Of a DNA stretch of 64,000 bases, positions 12,801 through 24,742 are shown one piece after another. The DNA lies in assembly GCA_011503125.2 (NCBI GenBank), contig WWBZ02000001.1:3658001-3722000 (forward strand), in the 5' to 3' direction. Every line of letters begins with the position of its first letter. Positions within the stretch are counted from its first letter, which is position 1. The notes below the pieces were generated by a model that did no database searches, had not been told where the DNA came from, and saw only the letters and a list, made by a program, of their open reading frames with translations. Source of the stretch: Botryosphaeria dothidea (lineage: Eukaryota > Ascomycota > Dothideomycetes > Botryosphaeriales > Botryosphaeriaceae). A program made the translations under genes and the position numbers.

Positions 12801-15330
12801 GGTGAAGGCGACAAACGGTGGCGCTCAGGACCCACGAGATCCCTCACCGGCCGCATGTGAGACACCCAGCGCCGTCACTAACCCTACAAACGTGGTGAGC
12901 GACGGTGAGAATGAAGATGCGGAGATGATGGACCAATCAGCACAAGCGGTCAGCAGCGGAGGCCCGAGCTTCGAGGCCAGCCGGCTAGTGCGCCGAGCTC
13001 GTTCTCCTGTCAACGAAAACATCAACAATGACACCGCGGGAATGGGATCCGACCATGCACGTTCTGCCATCGAGTCCAGGGGTTTCAAGAGTACGCACGG
13101 CCATGCAGAGAATGGCGCCTTATCGCTTGACCCTGCCAGAGACTCCAGCGACCTGTCTGCGCCTTGTGCCAAGTTGCCCGCGAGCTTCAGCTGGCCAGAG
13201 CTGATAGGATTTGCCCTAGCAGAAGCGAGCGATCATCGCATGACTGCAGCCCAAGTCCATCAATGGATCGTGGACAACGTCGAAGGCTACGAAATAAACA
13301 ACACTACTCACAGAAGCAGCATAGCCGCTACCTTGAGTCAGCAGAAAGCAAAGTTTCCCAAGGACGACGCCATCATGGAGGGCTCCCGCCAACTCTCGCG
13401 CTGGAGGCTTGCGCCTGAGTTTGTCTCCGGCTACAAGACCGACTTGAAAGCTCAGCGGGAGATGCTCCGCAAAGAGCGTTCCCTCCAGGGAGCCCGCAGT
13501 AGCTTCTTGTCTCGTCGCAAAGAATCCAACGACTTCGCCAAGAGCCCCCACGGTCCATCGCTCCCAAGGCCGACATCCCAGCAGAAAGACGCATCTAAAC
13601 CCCCTCCACAATCCACCGAGACGCCCATGTTCACCCAGCGCCATAGGGTCGCTTATGACGCTGACGGCCGGGACATTGTTGCCGGATTCAAGGACATCCC
13701 AATCGAGAGGTGGACTGAACTTGCCGAGGTTGAGTCATTTAGAGCAAAGGGTGTGAGATTTTACGTTGGCGACTATATCAAGGCACCTCTCCCGAATCGC
13801 TTCAAGTTTGCCGATTACACTCATAAGCCTTTGGTTCAAACCATTGCCCAGATCGAGGAAATCAGGCAGCGGCGTGATGAACCTGGTTATGCCGTGCTCG
13901 TCCAGTGGTTCGTCACCAAAGAGGCCGCTGAATGGTGGAAGTGCCGCCATGTCAAGTCACTGTGGCCAAAGGATGAGAAATCTGGCATGTATGTTCCTGC
14001 TACTGTCTGGGACGTCCTTACTTCAGACTTCATAGCTGAGCAGGAGAAATCGGATCCCGAGGAGACCAGGCGCGAGATCATACCAAATCTGTTCTTCGAA
14101 TTGGACACAGAGGTGTGGCTTCTATACCTCAAAGAAGGACGTGGTCCAATTTCCGGTCCAGGAGTTGCTTTCGGTCCTCGATCACCCTTCCCGGCAGAAC
14201 AGGAAGCTGAAAATACTGAAGCAGGTCTGGAACGTACCGACGAGCATCACCGCAGCATTTTACGTCACTCTGCCTTGTTCCAGGAACGGAACGCTGCACA
14301 GTCACGAATCACTTTGAGGACTAAATCAATGGCGGAAGCAAACCAACCGTCCAAGCAGGGGCCGATTGCCAAACCTCCTGATGATCAAAGCCAGCTTTCA
14401 TCCCACAAACAAGCCACCACTATAAAGACGCGCCGGCCGGTGCCTTTTGTTGAGGCAATGCCTATTCCATCTGAGCAAAGCCAGGTACGGAAGTCAACTT
14501 TAGAGCGGACCTTATTCACGCCATCTCCTAGCAACGGCCCAATCAGGAAGGATTCAAGTACAACAGAACCGAGACTTTCGAAAGTTGCATCAAAGGCACG
14601 TCGTAGAGAAACTATGCCATCCGCCGAACCTGCAGCCAAACGACAAAAAACGACCGTGACGCTGGACGAACAAACCGCCGTTCGGGCTTTCCTTCTCAAA
14701 GAGCAAAGGAACGCCAAGTATGAGGTCAAAGACCTATTCGCCGCGGCGCCAGATTACGATCCGGAGAAGGCCGCGTGGGACCGTGAAGCGAAGATCGCAG
14801 AGATCAAGGCACGCCCCAGCCGCAAAGCTCGCTTTACCCGAAACCTGGACTACGTGCGTCATGAACGCCCGCCTCATGCCTTGTACGTCGAGGTCGACCG
14901 CCAACTGCCGAAAGCTTACAAGGCGCCGCCGCTCAACCGTCCCGGCAGCGGGTACAGCAATCCCGAAGTAGCTCGAGCCACGAACGACCGCCGCTCCTCC
15001 CGCGGGAACATCAACAATGACACCTGGCGTTTCAACTCCGACCCGGACACGGACATGCCCGATGAGGCGACGCAAGCCACTAGTACGTCGGCATTGATGG
15101 CTTTCACGCAGCAGACGGCGACGACGAATGGAAGCAGCGAGTTTGATCCGAACAAGCCGGAGATCTTCGACACACTGGAGGAGCTGCTGGGTTTGCCGAG
15201 CAATATGGTGCCGACGTTGTATGAGGGACGGTTGGCGTTTAGGGATGGGACGATGGGAGCGGAGGGGAAGCTACCAAGGGCGAAGAAGGTTTTCAAGGTG
15301 GGGAGGAACGTGCCGGGGGAGTTGAAGTGA
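9894..15330 (+). CDS. Large chromatin-type protein: PHD finger, C4 zinc finger, forkhead-like winged helix and BAH-like domain
   Basis: Four exons (9894..11431, 11483..11810, 11866..12467, 12522..15330) give 1758 residues. The start is the first ATG after an in-frame stop at 9879. Residues 474-521 form a C4HC3 PHD finger (CAEC, CSTC, then H and C, CNYC). A second finger, C804-x2-C807-x15-C823-x2-C826, appears only when intron 3 (12468-12521) uses the first acceptor after its ACTAATG branch site; that choice also restores the frame. Residues about 1041-1122 look like a forkhead winged helix (WPELIGFAL, HQWIVDNV, HRSSIAATLSQQKAKF, SRWRL). Residues about 1233-1330 resemble a BAH domain (GVRFYVGDYIKAP, WDVLTSDFI). 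The rest is low-complexity. PHD and BAH folds usually read histones, so a nuclear chromatin role is inferred. I know no gene name for it. Confidence 0.82.
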
Positions 15331-16568
15331 AAATGCGGTTTAGGGAGGTGATTCGAGGGCATGATGATAGGGGTTTGCGGCTATTATGCGGGCATTACAT
15401 GGCGTTGTGTGGAGTCTTCGATTTCTTTTCCTTGCGAAAGTCACAGATGGCTCTTTTCATGGCATGGCATGGGGGTTAAGCATTATCATGGGAGCGAGCA
15501 GACTTGTGCGCTTCTGCTGCAATATTCGGCACACTTGCAGGGTTCATGGGCTTGAGCGATGGGGATTAGCGGGAGTCGTCTATTCCTTTCTGTACTTTTT
15601 TTTTTTTTGCTTTGACATATATACCTATTTGGGCTTTCGGCATAGGGGATTCTCTTCCGCGGGAAGAGAAATAAAGGGAGAATGATACCCAAAACCTTTC
15701 ATATTCATCGTGCTGGTAGCCGCATGAACGGTGAACAGAAGAGCTAGCTTTTATTTCTTTCCAAGGGTGGTAGCGTGGCACACTTCTACGAAATAACACG
15801 ATAGTCAAGACTTACACATGATGTGACTCATCTCCTTTGGCGACGCACGTGGCTCCTGCCCGGGCTGAGTGTGATGAGAGAAATTCTTAAAAAAAAAAAA
15901 AGTAATAGAAGTTCTTGTCCACAGCTTAATAGCAGCGGCATTGTCCGATTTTGAAGGATTGGGAAGAAGCATAGAGAATTTGACTATCTTGCAGTTTTGT
16001 TCTTTCTTGCCGCACAACTAGTTTGAGGTTTTCCTGGAGACAAGTCTTTCGAGAAGATCCGTGGATCCAACTCTCGAGGGATAGGAGCAAGCCACAATCC
16101 GAACAGCATATGAATTCTCACCCACATTCCTCCAGTCGTGATTGTGGTTGGGAGAGTGGGATGAACACAGACAAGTCCTCCCTCTTAAACCAAACGCTGG
16201 CCCTGCTCAGGAACACAGCCACGCGGCACTGATGTCCCGTGAGATAATGCCCCCGCCTTATTAATCACTTGATACGGCTCCCTACAGCTTCGGTGCCTCA
16301 CAGCTGAACCACTGAATCGTCCACCTCATGTGTCCGCTCAAGCTATGAAAGTCTGATTTTCTTAATTCATCCAGGTAATCTTTATCGAACCTCCCAATCC
16401 GCATGCACGCTTCACCTTTCCCTATACATATACAGCGCTCAAAAAAAAAAAAAGGCATAAGCTAAATATTTTCTCATTCCTCCCAGATCTCCCAGTTCTC
16501 CCTTTATCGGCCCTACGCAGCTCAAGAGAAAAGAACATCCCTACCCAGGCGGCCATTCTACCTTCTTA
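15331..16568. other. Intergenic, convergent 3' regions
   Basis: This 1.24 kb gap lies between two convergent genes. It is AT-richer than its flanks, with homopolymer runs: T near 15597, A near 15889 and A near 16441. It probably holds 3' UTRs and poly(A) sites. I see no gene. Confidence 0.5.
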
Positions 16569-18670
16569 CTACTCCTCCTCCTCCGTCCCCACCTTCACCC
16601 TCGCCAACAACTCCTTCACCTCCCTCACCTCCTTCTCGCTCATCTCCATGCCTCTCAGATACATCTCAAATACGCCCAGAACCTCCTTCAACCCGGTTTT
16701 CAGCGCCTTAGCCACCTCGCCCACCTCTCCCAGCTTTCCGTACCTCTTCCCTGTCCGCTCATCAAACATCACATCCGTCCAATGCACATCCAAGCCCGTC
16801 TTGACGAACGCGTCCACGCTCGCCAACACTGCCGCGAACGTGCGGATGATGACGACAACGTCGCGGTTGACAATGCCGTACACGTCCTCCTTGATGCTGC
16901 GCAGAGCCAGCTGAGTGAGGGCGGTCACGGCGTTGACGATGTTGTTCGCGCAAGAGTTAGGTGCACCGAGCGCGACGGCGGCCGCGCAGCGCGAAAAAGT
17001 CTGACGGAAAGGAGAGCCGAACGGGGAGAGCAGGAAGGCCTGGAAGGCGGCGTGGAAGGCCGTCGGGGGCGGCAGCTTCTTGGACGTGTTTTCGAGTAGG
17101 CGGGGCAGCTCTTCGCGCATCAGCGGTGCGAACGGGTGCGGGCCCGGACTCTTGCCGTGTGACTTGGCGAAGTCCTTTGCGCGGCGGAAGTTCTTCGCCG
17201 CGCGGCCGGCGGGCGCGTCGACCGGGGCGAAGATGTCGTCGTCTTTGAGGGGGTCGGCGATGAGCGGTTTGTTGGCGTAGCCGATCTGGAGACGCTGCTG
17301 GGCCAATTGCTGTTCTGTCGGCGGAGGTGGCGGCGGCGGGGCGCTGACTGCTTCGATGCGCTCCTTGACAGCTGTGATTTCAGTCAAGCATGCATTCAGG
17401 ACCTCCTTGAATGTTGGGCGTTCTATTTCCTTGTATATAGTCTGCCGGCGATCCTCGAAGCGCTGTGAAATAACAGCAAGTTCCCAGAAAGCGTAAGTCT
17501 GCATGCAACGCGGTCAGAAACTCTTCATACACAAGCGAAAAATATTATAGCTTACCCGGAGCAGTTCCTTCTTTGCCCTCAAGCCGCTCAACAAGCTGCC
17601 GTTCGGATCTTTCGAGTCACTGGTGATGGGCTTGAGCTTGAGTTCCTTGTCCTTCTTGATCGGCTCCTTGGACAAGTAGATGGTCATGGCCGTGTTCGCG
17701 AATTCCCATAGGTAAGTCAGCATGATACCCTCGAAGACCAAACGACCAGTAAGCTCGAACGGATTAAATCCAGGGCGTGGTCTGTAACCAGAAATAGTAC
17801 TGTCGCGAATCCTAGCGATCGGATAGCCGATTCTCCAAGCCGTATGCCTGAAGAAGATGAAGTAGGTAGCATTGCCGAAGATTAGGAACAATCCAACGCG
17901 CGAAATGGTATCGTGGATCATGGGAAGAATGCTCTGCTTGAGCGCGACGCGGCGTGACCGAGGCGGTGTACCCTCTGCTGATGCTGGATCCGTGAAGGGG
18001 AGACGAAGGCGGCCGTAATCTCTGTAGAGGTGGACAAAGGCCTGGACGACGGCGAGCTGGAGGAACATGACGTAGAGGTAGAGAGGGCGTTCATTGAGCC
18101 TTGCCCTTTCATAAGTCCTGCAACAATCCAATGTCAGCCCTCTTCTGCGCGATATCCGTAGGCAAACACTCACTTGCCCGGGTCCACCATACCCAAGTTC
18201 GACTTGGCAGGCTGGGACCATATGTAAACGACGCAGTACCAGTATGCGGAGGCGCCATAGCAGACGAATGTGTTGATGGTGGAGAAGCTGTAGAGATATT
18301 GGAGGAAAGTCTGGACTTCGGAGGGTGTTGTTCGCTCGCCAGCTGGGTAGTGGTCAGCGCGGGCGTTGCTCCGGCAATTGGAAGAGACTCACAATGGGCA
18401 TGTGCCATACACAGGCAAAGAGTGAAGAGTAAAGCAATGAAAAGAAGCAGTGCGCGGACCCCAGCGAGGAACCACAACCAGATCACTGCGGAACATGTTA
18501 GTAGCTGAAAGTATATTTGGTTGCAGGACTCGCGGCATACAGCTATTGAATGAGCCCATCCATATGGAAAAGCCATAGCATAATATCAGAGTCAGACCCA
18601 TTACATAACCGAATTGGCGATGCAAAAAGGGCGACAGGAAGTTCCTGTAGGGGGGCGGCTTGGCCGCCAT
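16569..18670 (-). CDS. NDC1: Nucleoporin NDC1 (transmembrane nuclear pore / spindle pole body insertion factor)
   Basis: Ndc1 anchors nuclear pore complexes, and in yeasts spindle pole bodies, in the nuclear envelope. Five exons on the minus strand (18670..18541, 18485..18393, 18342..18174, 18117..17556, 17498..16569) give 627 residues; introns are 50-57 bp and every junction keeps phase. The start MAAKPPPYRNFLSPFLHRQF and following hydrophobic helices match the fungal family, as do NERPLYLYVMFLQLAVVQAF and HLYRDYGRLRLP. About six membrane segments fall in residues 20-300. The C-terminal half is soluble and helical, with a proline run (APPPPPPP) and a K/E-rich end. It diverges from a syntaxin gene across a 410 bp promoter. 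An upstream in-frame extension exists but does not resemble the family. Confidence 0.93.
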
Positions 18671-19080
18671 GATGCCAGGGTGCTGGAGCTTGTAGTTTGA
18701 CGGCGTGGGTTCGCGGAGGTGAAAATCGGATGTTCGAGGGAGGTGGGAGTGGTGCTCAGTCCATGACACGTGGCAGCCAGGAAGGGCAAGGAAGGAGTGG
18801 CGCGGCGGGCAGTCGGCGGCGGATGGGCGAGATGGGCGCGTGGAGAGCTTGAGCTGGTGTTGACTTTCGCGCGGAACAAAACACATGGGAAGGCAGCGCA
18901 CGGACGCAAGGGCAGTATGTCATCTGCTGCGCCCACGCTCCGACCGCCGCCGCCGCATCACCACCACCAACCACCAACAACGGCAGTCAGGCACCCGCAT
19001 TCCGCATCCACCTATACCCCGCGCATCCATCGTCTGGCACGCATCACTGCTGTCTCGTTCGCCTTGCACATTCCGCCATC
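18671..19080. promoter_or_regulatory. Bidirectional promoter region, NDC1 / PEP12-like
   Basis: A 410 bp gap separates the two divergent start codons. It is too short to hold another gene and must contain both promoters. I could not assign specific factor sites. Confidence 0.45.
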
Positions 19081-20036
19081 ATGTCCTTCGACGATTCCTC
19101 CCGGCTAGAGTCCCAGCCCACCACCTGGCGACGACAGGATGATCCCGAATACGCCGACGACCCAGAGTTCAAGCGCTTCACCACCCAGCTCTCCGATCAG
19201 CTCTTCAGCTTGACCTCCAATGTCACCCGTCTATCCAACCAGATCTCCCTCCTCGGCACCAAGCGCGAGACAGAGCGGGTTCGTGAGCGGGTCCGCGACA
19301 TGATCGAAGAGACCAGTTCAGGCTTCAAGGAAGTTGGCGAGGGCCTGAAGAAGGTCCAACAATGGCACGACCTAGGAGTACGTTACCGCCCATTCCTCAC
19401 GTTGAAAGGCACTCCAAAGACCACAAAGCATTGTTGCTTTCTACAGAAAAAGACCTGTATCAGATGTTTGCTCCAAGACTGTATACTGACATCCTCTCCT
19501 CCCAACAGCCATCCCAAAAATTCACCCAAGGCAAACTGAACCGCGAATTCAAGGCCTCCCTCACCGAATTCCAAGTCCTCCAACGCCGCGCCATCGAAAA
19601 GGAACGCACCTCCGCCGCCGCCGCCCGCGCCGCCCTCGAAGACTCGCACGACCCTTCCCACCAACAAAGCGGCGGCCAGCAGCAGCAGCAGCAGCTCCAG
19701 GAGCAGGACCAGCTGCGCCTGGCGCCGCAGGACGAGGTCGACTTCCAGGAATCGCTCATCATCGAGCGTGAGTCCGAGATCCGCAATATCGAGCAATCGG
19801 TGGGCGAGCTCAACGAGCTGTTCCGCGACGTCGCCCATATGGTGCACGAGCAAGGCGAGCAGCTCGACATCATCAGCGAGAACGTCGAGGGCGTGCGCAC
19901 GGATACGCGCGGCGCCCATGTCGAGTTGACGTCGGCCAGCAGGCACCAGAAGGCCGCGCGCAACAAAGCATGCTGCCTGTTGATGATCTTGGCCGTCGTT
20001 TTGACCATTGTGATTTTGGCTGTCGTCCTGGGGTGA
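19081..20036 (+). CDS. PEP12: Endosomal/vacuolar Qa-SNARE syntaxin (Pep12 / syntaxin 7-12 type)
   Basis: This family drives fusion at the late endosome or prevacuolar compartment. Two exons (19081..19377, 19509..20036; 131 bp intron) give 274 residues. The N-terminal Habc-like helices include SNQISLLGTKRETERVRERV. A polyglutamine linker sits near residues 156-161. The Qa-SNARE motif spans about 183-245 (NIEQSVGELNELFRDVAHM), with the zero-layer glutamine at about residue 214 in HEQGEQLD. A single C-terminal membrane anchor (254-274) ends the protein with no lumenal tail. A CC pair at the cytosolic edge of the anchor could be palmitoylated. Assignment to Pep12 rather than another Qa-SNARE comes from the N-terminal sequence and is fairly secure. 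Confidence 0.88.
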
Positions 20037-21936
20037 GCGAGTAGGATTTCCTTTTTTGTTTCTGCGTCATGACTGGTCATCGCGTTTTCTTCTATTAGTA
20101 CATCCTTGCTTTGAAAGACATCGGTCGGCCCGGTCGGCCCTCTGGGAGATTTGCTTTCTTTTGCTCATCACGTATCCATCATCCTTTCCTTTTTTGTTTG
20201 TTTGTTCGTTCGCTCGCAGCAAGTTGGCGGGAAAGTTGCTGTGCCACTCCCGATGTGATATATACCCGGCGTCTTGGAGAGAGGGAAGATTTCTTATAAA
20301 TACGTTCCAGCTTTCCTTTTGTCTTGTATACTCGTTCGAGTAAGGCCAGTGAGCAAGAAACACAAATGTGCGCGAGATTCCAATGCGCGCTTGTACACAT
20401 GCCACAATGAGAATCCTTGAGTGTTCGATTCGTCTACATCTCTACGAAAGTGATACAGAGCTTACATGGAAGAATTGTTCTACACGGCTGCCTGGGAGCC
20501 GCGACCTACGCTCTTCCGTAAGCAGTGCCTGACAGATCTCCCAACACACTACGCAAACTGGCACGGCAGGCATATGGGTGGTTTCCTACGCCTTTATCTT
20601 CACATCCCACAACCTCATAACCAGTCAACCCGGACCCTTAAGAGAATAATGTGAAGCGGAGCAGTCTCAACCTCGTCATCGCGTAGTTGACCACAGAACA
20701 TGTGGAGCTTCATCAACATCCACAAACGGATCGCGAATTGATACTCTCCTCAGCAATCCGGAGCAGTGTTTTTCCACAGAGCGCCCCGAAAAAAACAGGG
20801 GAGTCGCTAATATATCGTCGATCAACCCTCCTATACTCCCTCTGGTCCAGCTCGTCTCGGAAACGTAGAGAAGTCGTCACTCGCTTCAGTTTTTCCCGCA
20901 CAACCAGGAGGCAAAGGCACGAGCGCGAGAATCAAGTGGTTACACCTTTGCTACTCCCAGGAAGCCGAGGAAGAAAGTGTATCCTCAACGAAGTAGCGAG
21001 TAGGGAGGCAGCCTTGTTTCTTTACTCCGTATTCTTCAAATCATAGTGCCCTTTTCTGTTTCGTTCTTTGTTCACTTTCTTTCGTCCTCTTTCTCTTTGT
21101 CTAGACTTGGTTTCTAACGTCCAGGAGTACTTGCCTCGGGATTGCAGCAGAGAGGAGCGGGGCAATGCGACCTACCAGTTCCACATGTTTCAACGTTTGT
21201 TCCTCTCTTCTCTTGAGCAGAGGTTCTTGATGATCTGCTGCCGTCATGTATTTTTTTCTCCACAATAACAGTCTTTTTCTCTCCGTGATCTTTTGCGTAC
21301 GACATAGGATGGAGTCGGTCATGATGATGCCTTCTTTTTTCTTTCTTTTCCGGTGGAAGAGTGAAGGGTATTAAAATCCCCCGAGTACGGAAAGCAAAGA
21401 GGGAAGCAGTAAAGGAAAAGTAAAAAGAAGGAAAGGAAAGGAAAGGAAAGAAGAAATGAGGGCAGAAACTCCTCATAAAGAAGCCACCTCCAAATCCCTC
21501 AATCAAAAACCGACAGCACCAGTGAAAGTTCTCCTTCAGATTTTCTTCTTTCTTCCCGGAAGCAAACCTTTCGCGAAAAACGAAGGCTTCGCCCTTCACT
21601 CAACCCCCACCCAACCTCAAGAAGCTCAAGCAGACAATATAATGTCCCCAAGACTTTTGGTGTGCCGTAAAGAAGGCCAAATTTTTGGTCATCGGTCTCT
21701 CCGTGATGTTTCTTCTTCATCTTTATGCAACCTATCCCAGTTCCCCGCCGCGTGTCTGTCATTGCGCTACCTGTTCCCCGAGAATGTGTGCGTCTTCGTC
21801 CGCGTCATGTGAGTGAGCCGATGTATGCACACCTTCCTAGGCTGCACCTCGGAAGAAGCTGATCGTTAGTGGTAACCAAAAGTAGCCGGAACCGCGGGAG
21901 AAAACGCTGTAAACGGCCTTTCCGAGCAAGAACAAT
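20037..21936. other. Intergenic, convergent region PEP12-like / PAB2
   Basis: This 1.9 kb convergent gap has no supported gene. It contains a GGAAA tandem run (21430-21450) and T-rich and CT-rich stretches typical of 3' flanks. Several open frames over 60 codons occur on both strands but none shows a motif or good splice structure. Confidence 0.45.
21430..21450. repeat. Short GGAAA tandem repeat
   Basis: About four tandem GGAAA units lie in a purine-rich tract in the intergenic region. Confidence 0.8.
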
Positions 21937-23029
<1,093 letters not shown>

Positions 23030-23583
23030 GTCAATGGTGCGAGAAGCGCGGTAGCGAGCTTGGTTCCTAAGATATTCCGCGACCTGATCTGGCGTCATTG
23101 TTAGCAACAAGGCGCAAGATGTTGAGGATGCCGCGGCGTCACGAAAATGGTGTGGTAGGGAGAGCGACTCACAGTGCGCGTGCTTGGAGGAAGATGGGGT
23201 GAGAATGTGCGAACACGCGGGGCAGATTTCGGGTCTGGAGTAGGAAGGCGCGTGAAGGAAGCGGGAGTAGGCAGCTCCAAGTCTGGGGTGGAATTGGGAA
23301 GTCGCGTCGAAAGCTTGGGCCCGCCGGGGTCCGTCCTAGTCCGACCCGCTCGTCTGGGCACTAAACACGCTAGCGCATATGCGAACATCCGCACCTGCTC
23401 GCTCCAGCTTCAACACCAACTCAAAGCTCGCATTTTCTTATCACCTGCTGGGCACCTAGTCATCACTCATCTCTGTCAAAGCCCTTCTTCTCACCAGCAT
23501 CCATCCCGCCGCATCCCCACATTGCTCGTGGACTTATCTTATTATTCCTCATTTTCGCCAAGCAACAATCCACCTTCACCGCC
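23030..23583. promoter_or_regulatory. Bidirectional promoter region, PAB2 / proton channel
   Basis: A 554 bp gap lies between divergent start codons. The half next to the proton channel is CT-rich, like a 5' leader. No further gene is visible. Confidence 0.4.
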
Positions 23584-24324
23584 ATGGACGAAGAGAGCCA
23601 GACGCAACCGCTTCTCGGAAGCAGGCGGACTTTCACTGAGTTCACCGACCAAACTGTGCACCGCTTCATCTCGCCCTCTCCCGATAGCACTATCGGCGAA
23701 AGCCGCCGCCAGACCCAGCGCTTCCTGACTTCCAGAACCGGTCACTATTCAGTCTTGGCGCTTGTCGTAGCCGACGTGGCATGCATTTTCGCAGGTAGGT
23801 CATGACATGTATCGCCAAAACATTGCATTCCAAGTTCTGGATAGCTCAGAACGATAGATTTTGTCATTCAACTCTTCGTGTGCGAGAGCCACAAGGCAAA
23901 CACCCGCTGGAACGATGCCCTCGATGCTCTTGGCATCGTCAGCTTGGTCTTCTCGTGCCTCTTCATGGCTGAATTGCTTGCTTCCGTCTGGGCTTTTGGA
24001 CTTTCGTACGTGAAATCTACTTCAACCCCCTGATGCAAATACGTCTTCTTACTTTTGCGTTGTAGCTACTTCAACTCTTGGTTCCACATCTTCGATGCTC
24101 TTGTCATCATCGCATCGTTCGTCCTCGATCTTCTCCTCCGTGGTGTCGAAGAAGAAGTTGCCTCTCTGGTCATCATTCTTCGTCTCTGGCGTGTCTTCAA
24201 AATCATAGAGGAACTCAGCGTTGGCGCACAAGAGCAAATGGAACATTTGGGGTCACAGATCGAAGAGCTCCAAAAGGAAAACGCCGATCTCAAGAAAGAG
24301 ATCAGGAGGCTCAAGGAAGATTAA
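23584..24324 (+). CDS. HV1: Voltage-gated proton channel, Hv1 family
   Basis: Hv1 channels are voltage-sensor domains without a separate pore that let protons leave the cell on depolarisation. Three exons (23584..23794, 23858..24005, 24066..24324) give 205 residues. S1 (about 56-79) carries the key aspartate D64 in VVADVACIFADF, matching the selectivity aspartate of animal Hv1. S2 has E109 (FMAELLAS) and S3 has D130 (FHIFDALV). S4 reads LRLWRVFK, giving R159, R162 and K165; animal channels have arginine at the third place. The tail 171-203 is a coiled coil (HLGSQIEELQKENADL), the dimerisation element of this family. The cytosolic N-terminus is polar, with several S/T-P sites. Fungal Hv1 channels are known. 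No annotated redox or acid-export partner lies nearby. Confidence 0.9.
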
Positions 24325-24742
24325 CTCGTTCGTATATCCTTGTTCCATCGTTCATCATTCTTGTACAAGGTAAACCAGTAGCACGATTCGGGAAAGCAAA
24401 GCGGCAAGTATAAATCACCCACCCATTGTATGACAGTCATGTAGAGATATATGTACAAATCACGACAATACGGACCAGTTGTCCACACTGATAGAACTTT
24501 TTTGCATCTTTTATTTCATTGCCTGTGACTGTACACCTAAGTCCTCCCTTAGGAATCGAAACATTCCGCAAACTTCGTCTGATGATATTAACACAGGCAT
24601 CCAAACAGTGCTTTTCCAAGTAAGAATCCCTCTGGGAAGCCTCATCTCCAACTTTTCGTTGCTGCCTTACCTGTTCAAGCAGTTTCCCCACTAACACAAC
24701 AATAAGTAAGCTTCGAACAGGAGCTCACTTGCGCACTCCCTC
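24325..24742. other. Intergenic, convergent 3' regions
   Basis: This 418 bp convergent gap should hold the 3' ends of the proton channel gene and its minus-strand neighbour. I see nothing else. Confidence 0.45.

Noticed and set aside
18671..18901. N-terminal extension of NDC1 to an ATG at 18901
   Set aside because: The extension does not resemble the family, and MAAKPPPYRNFL is a typical beginning.
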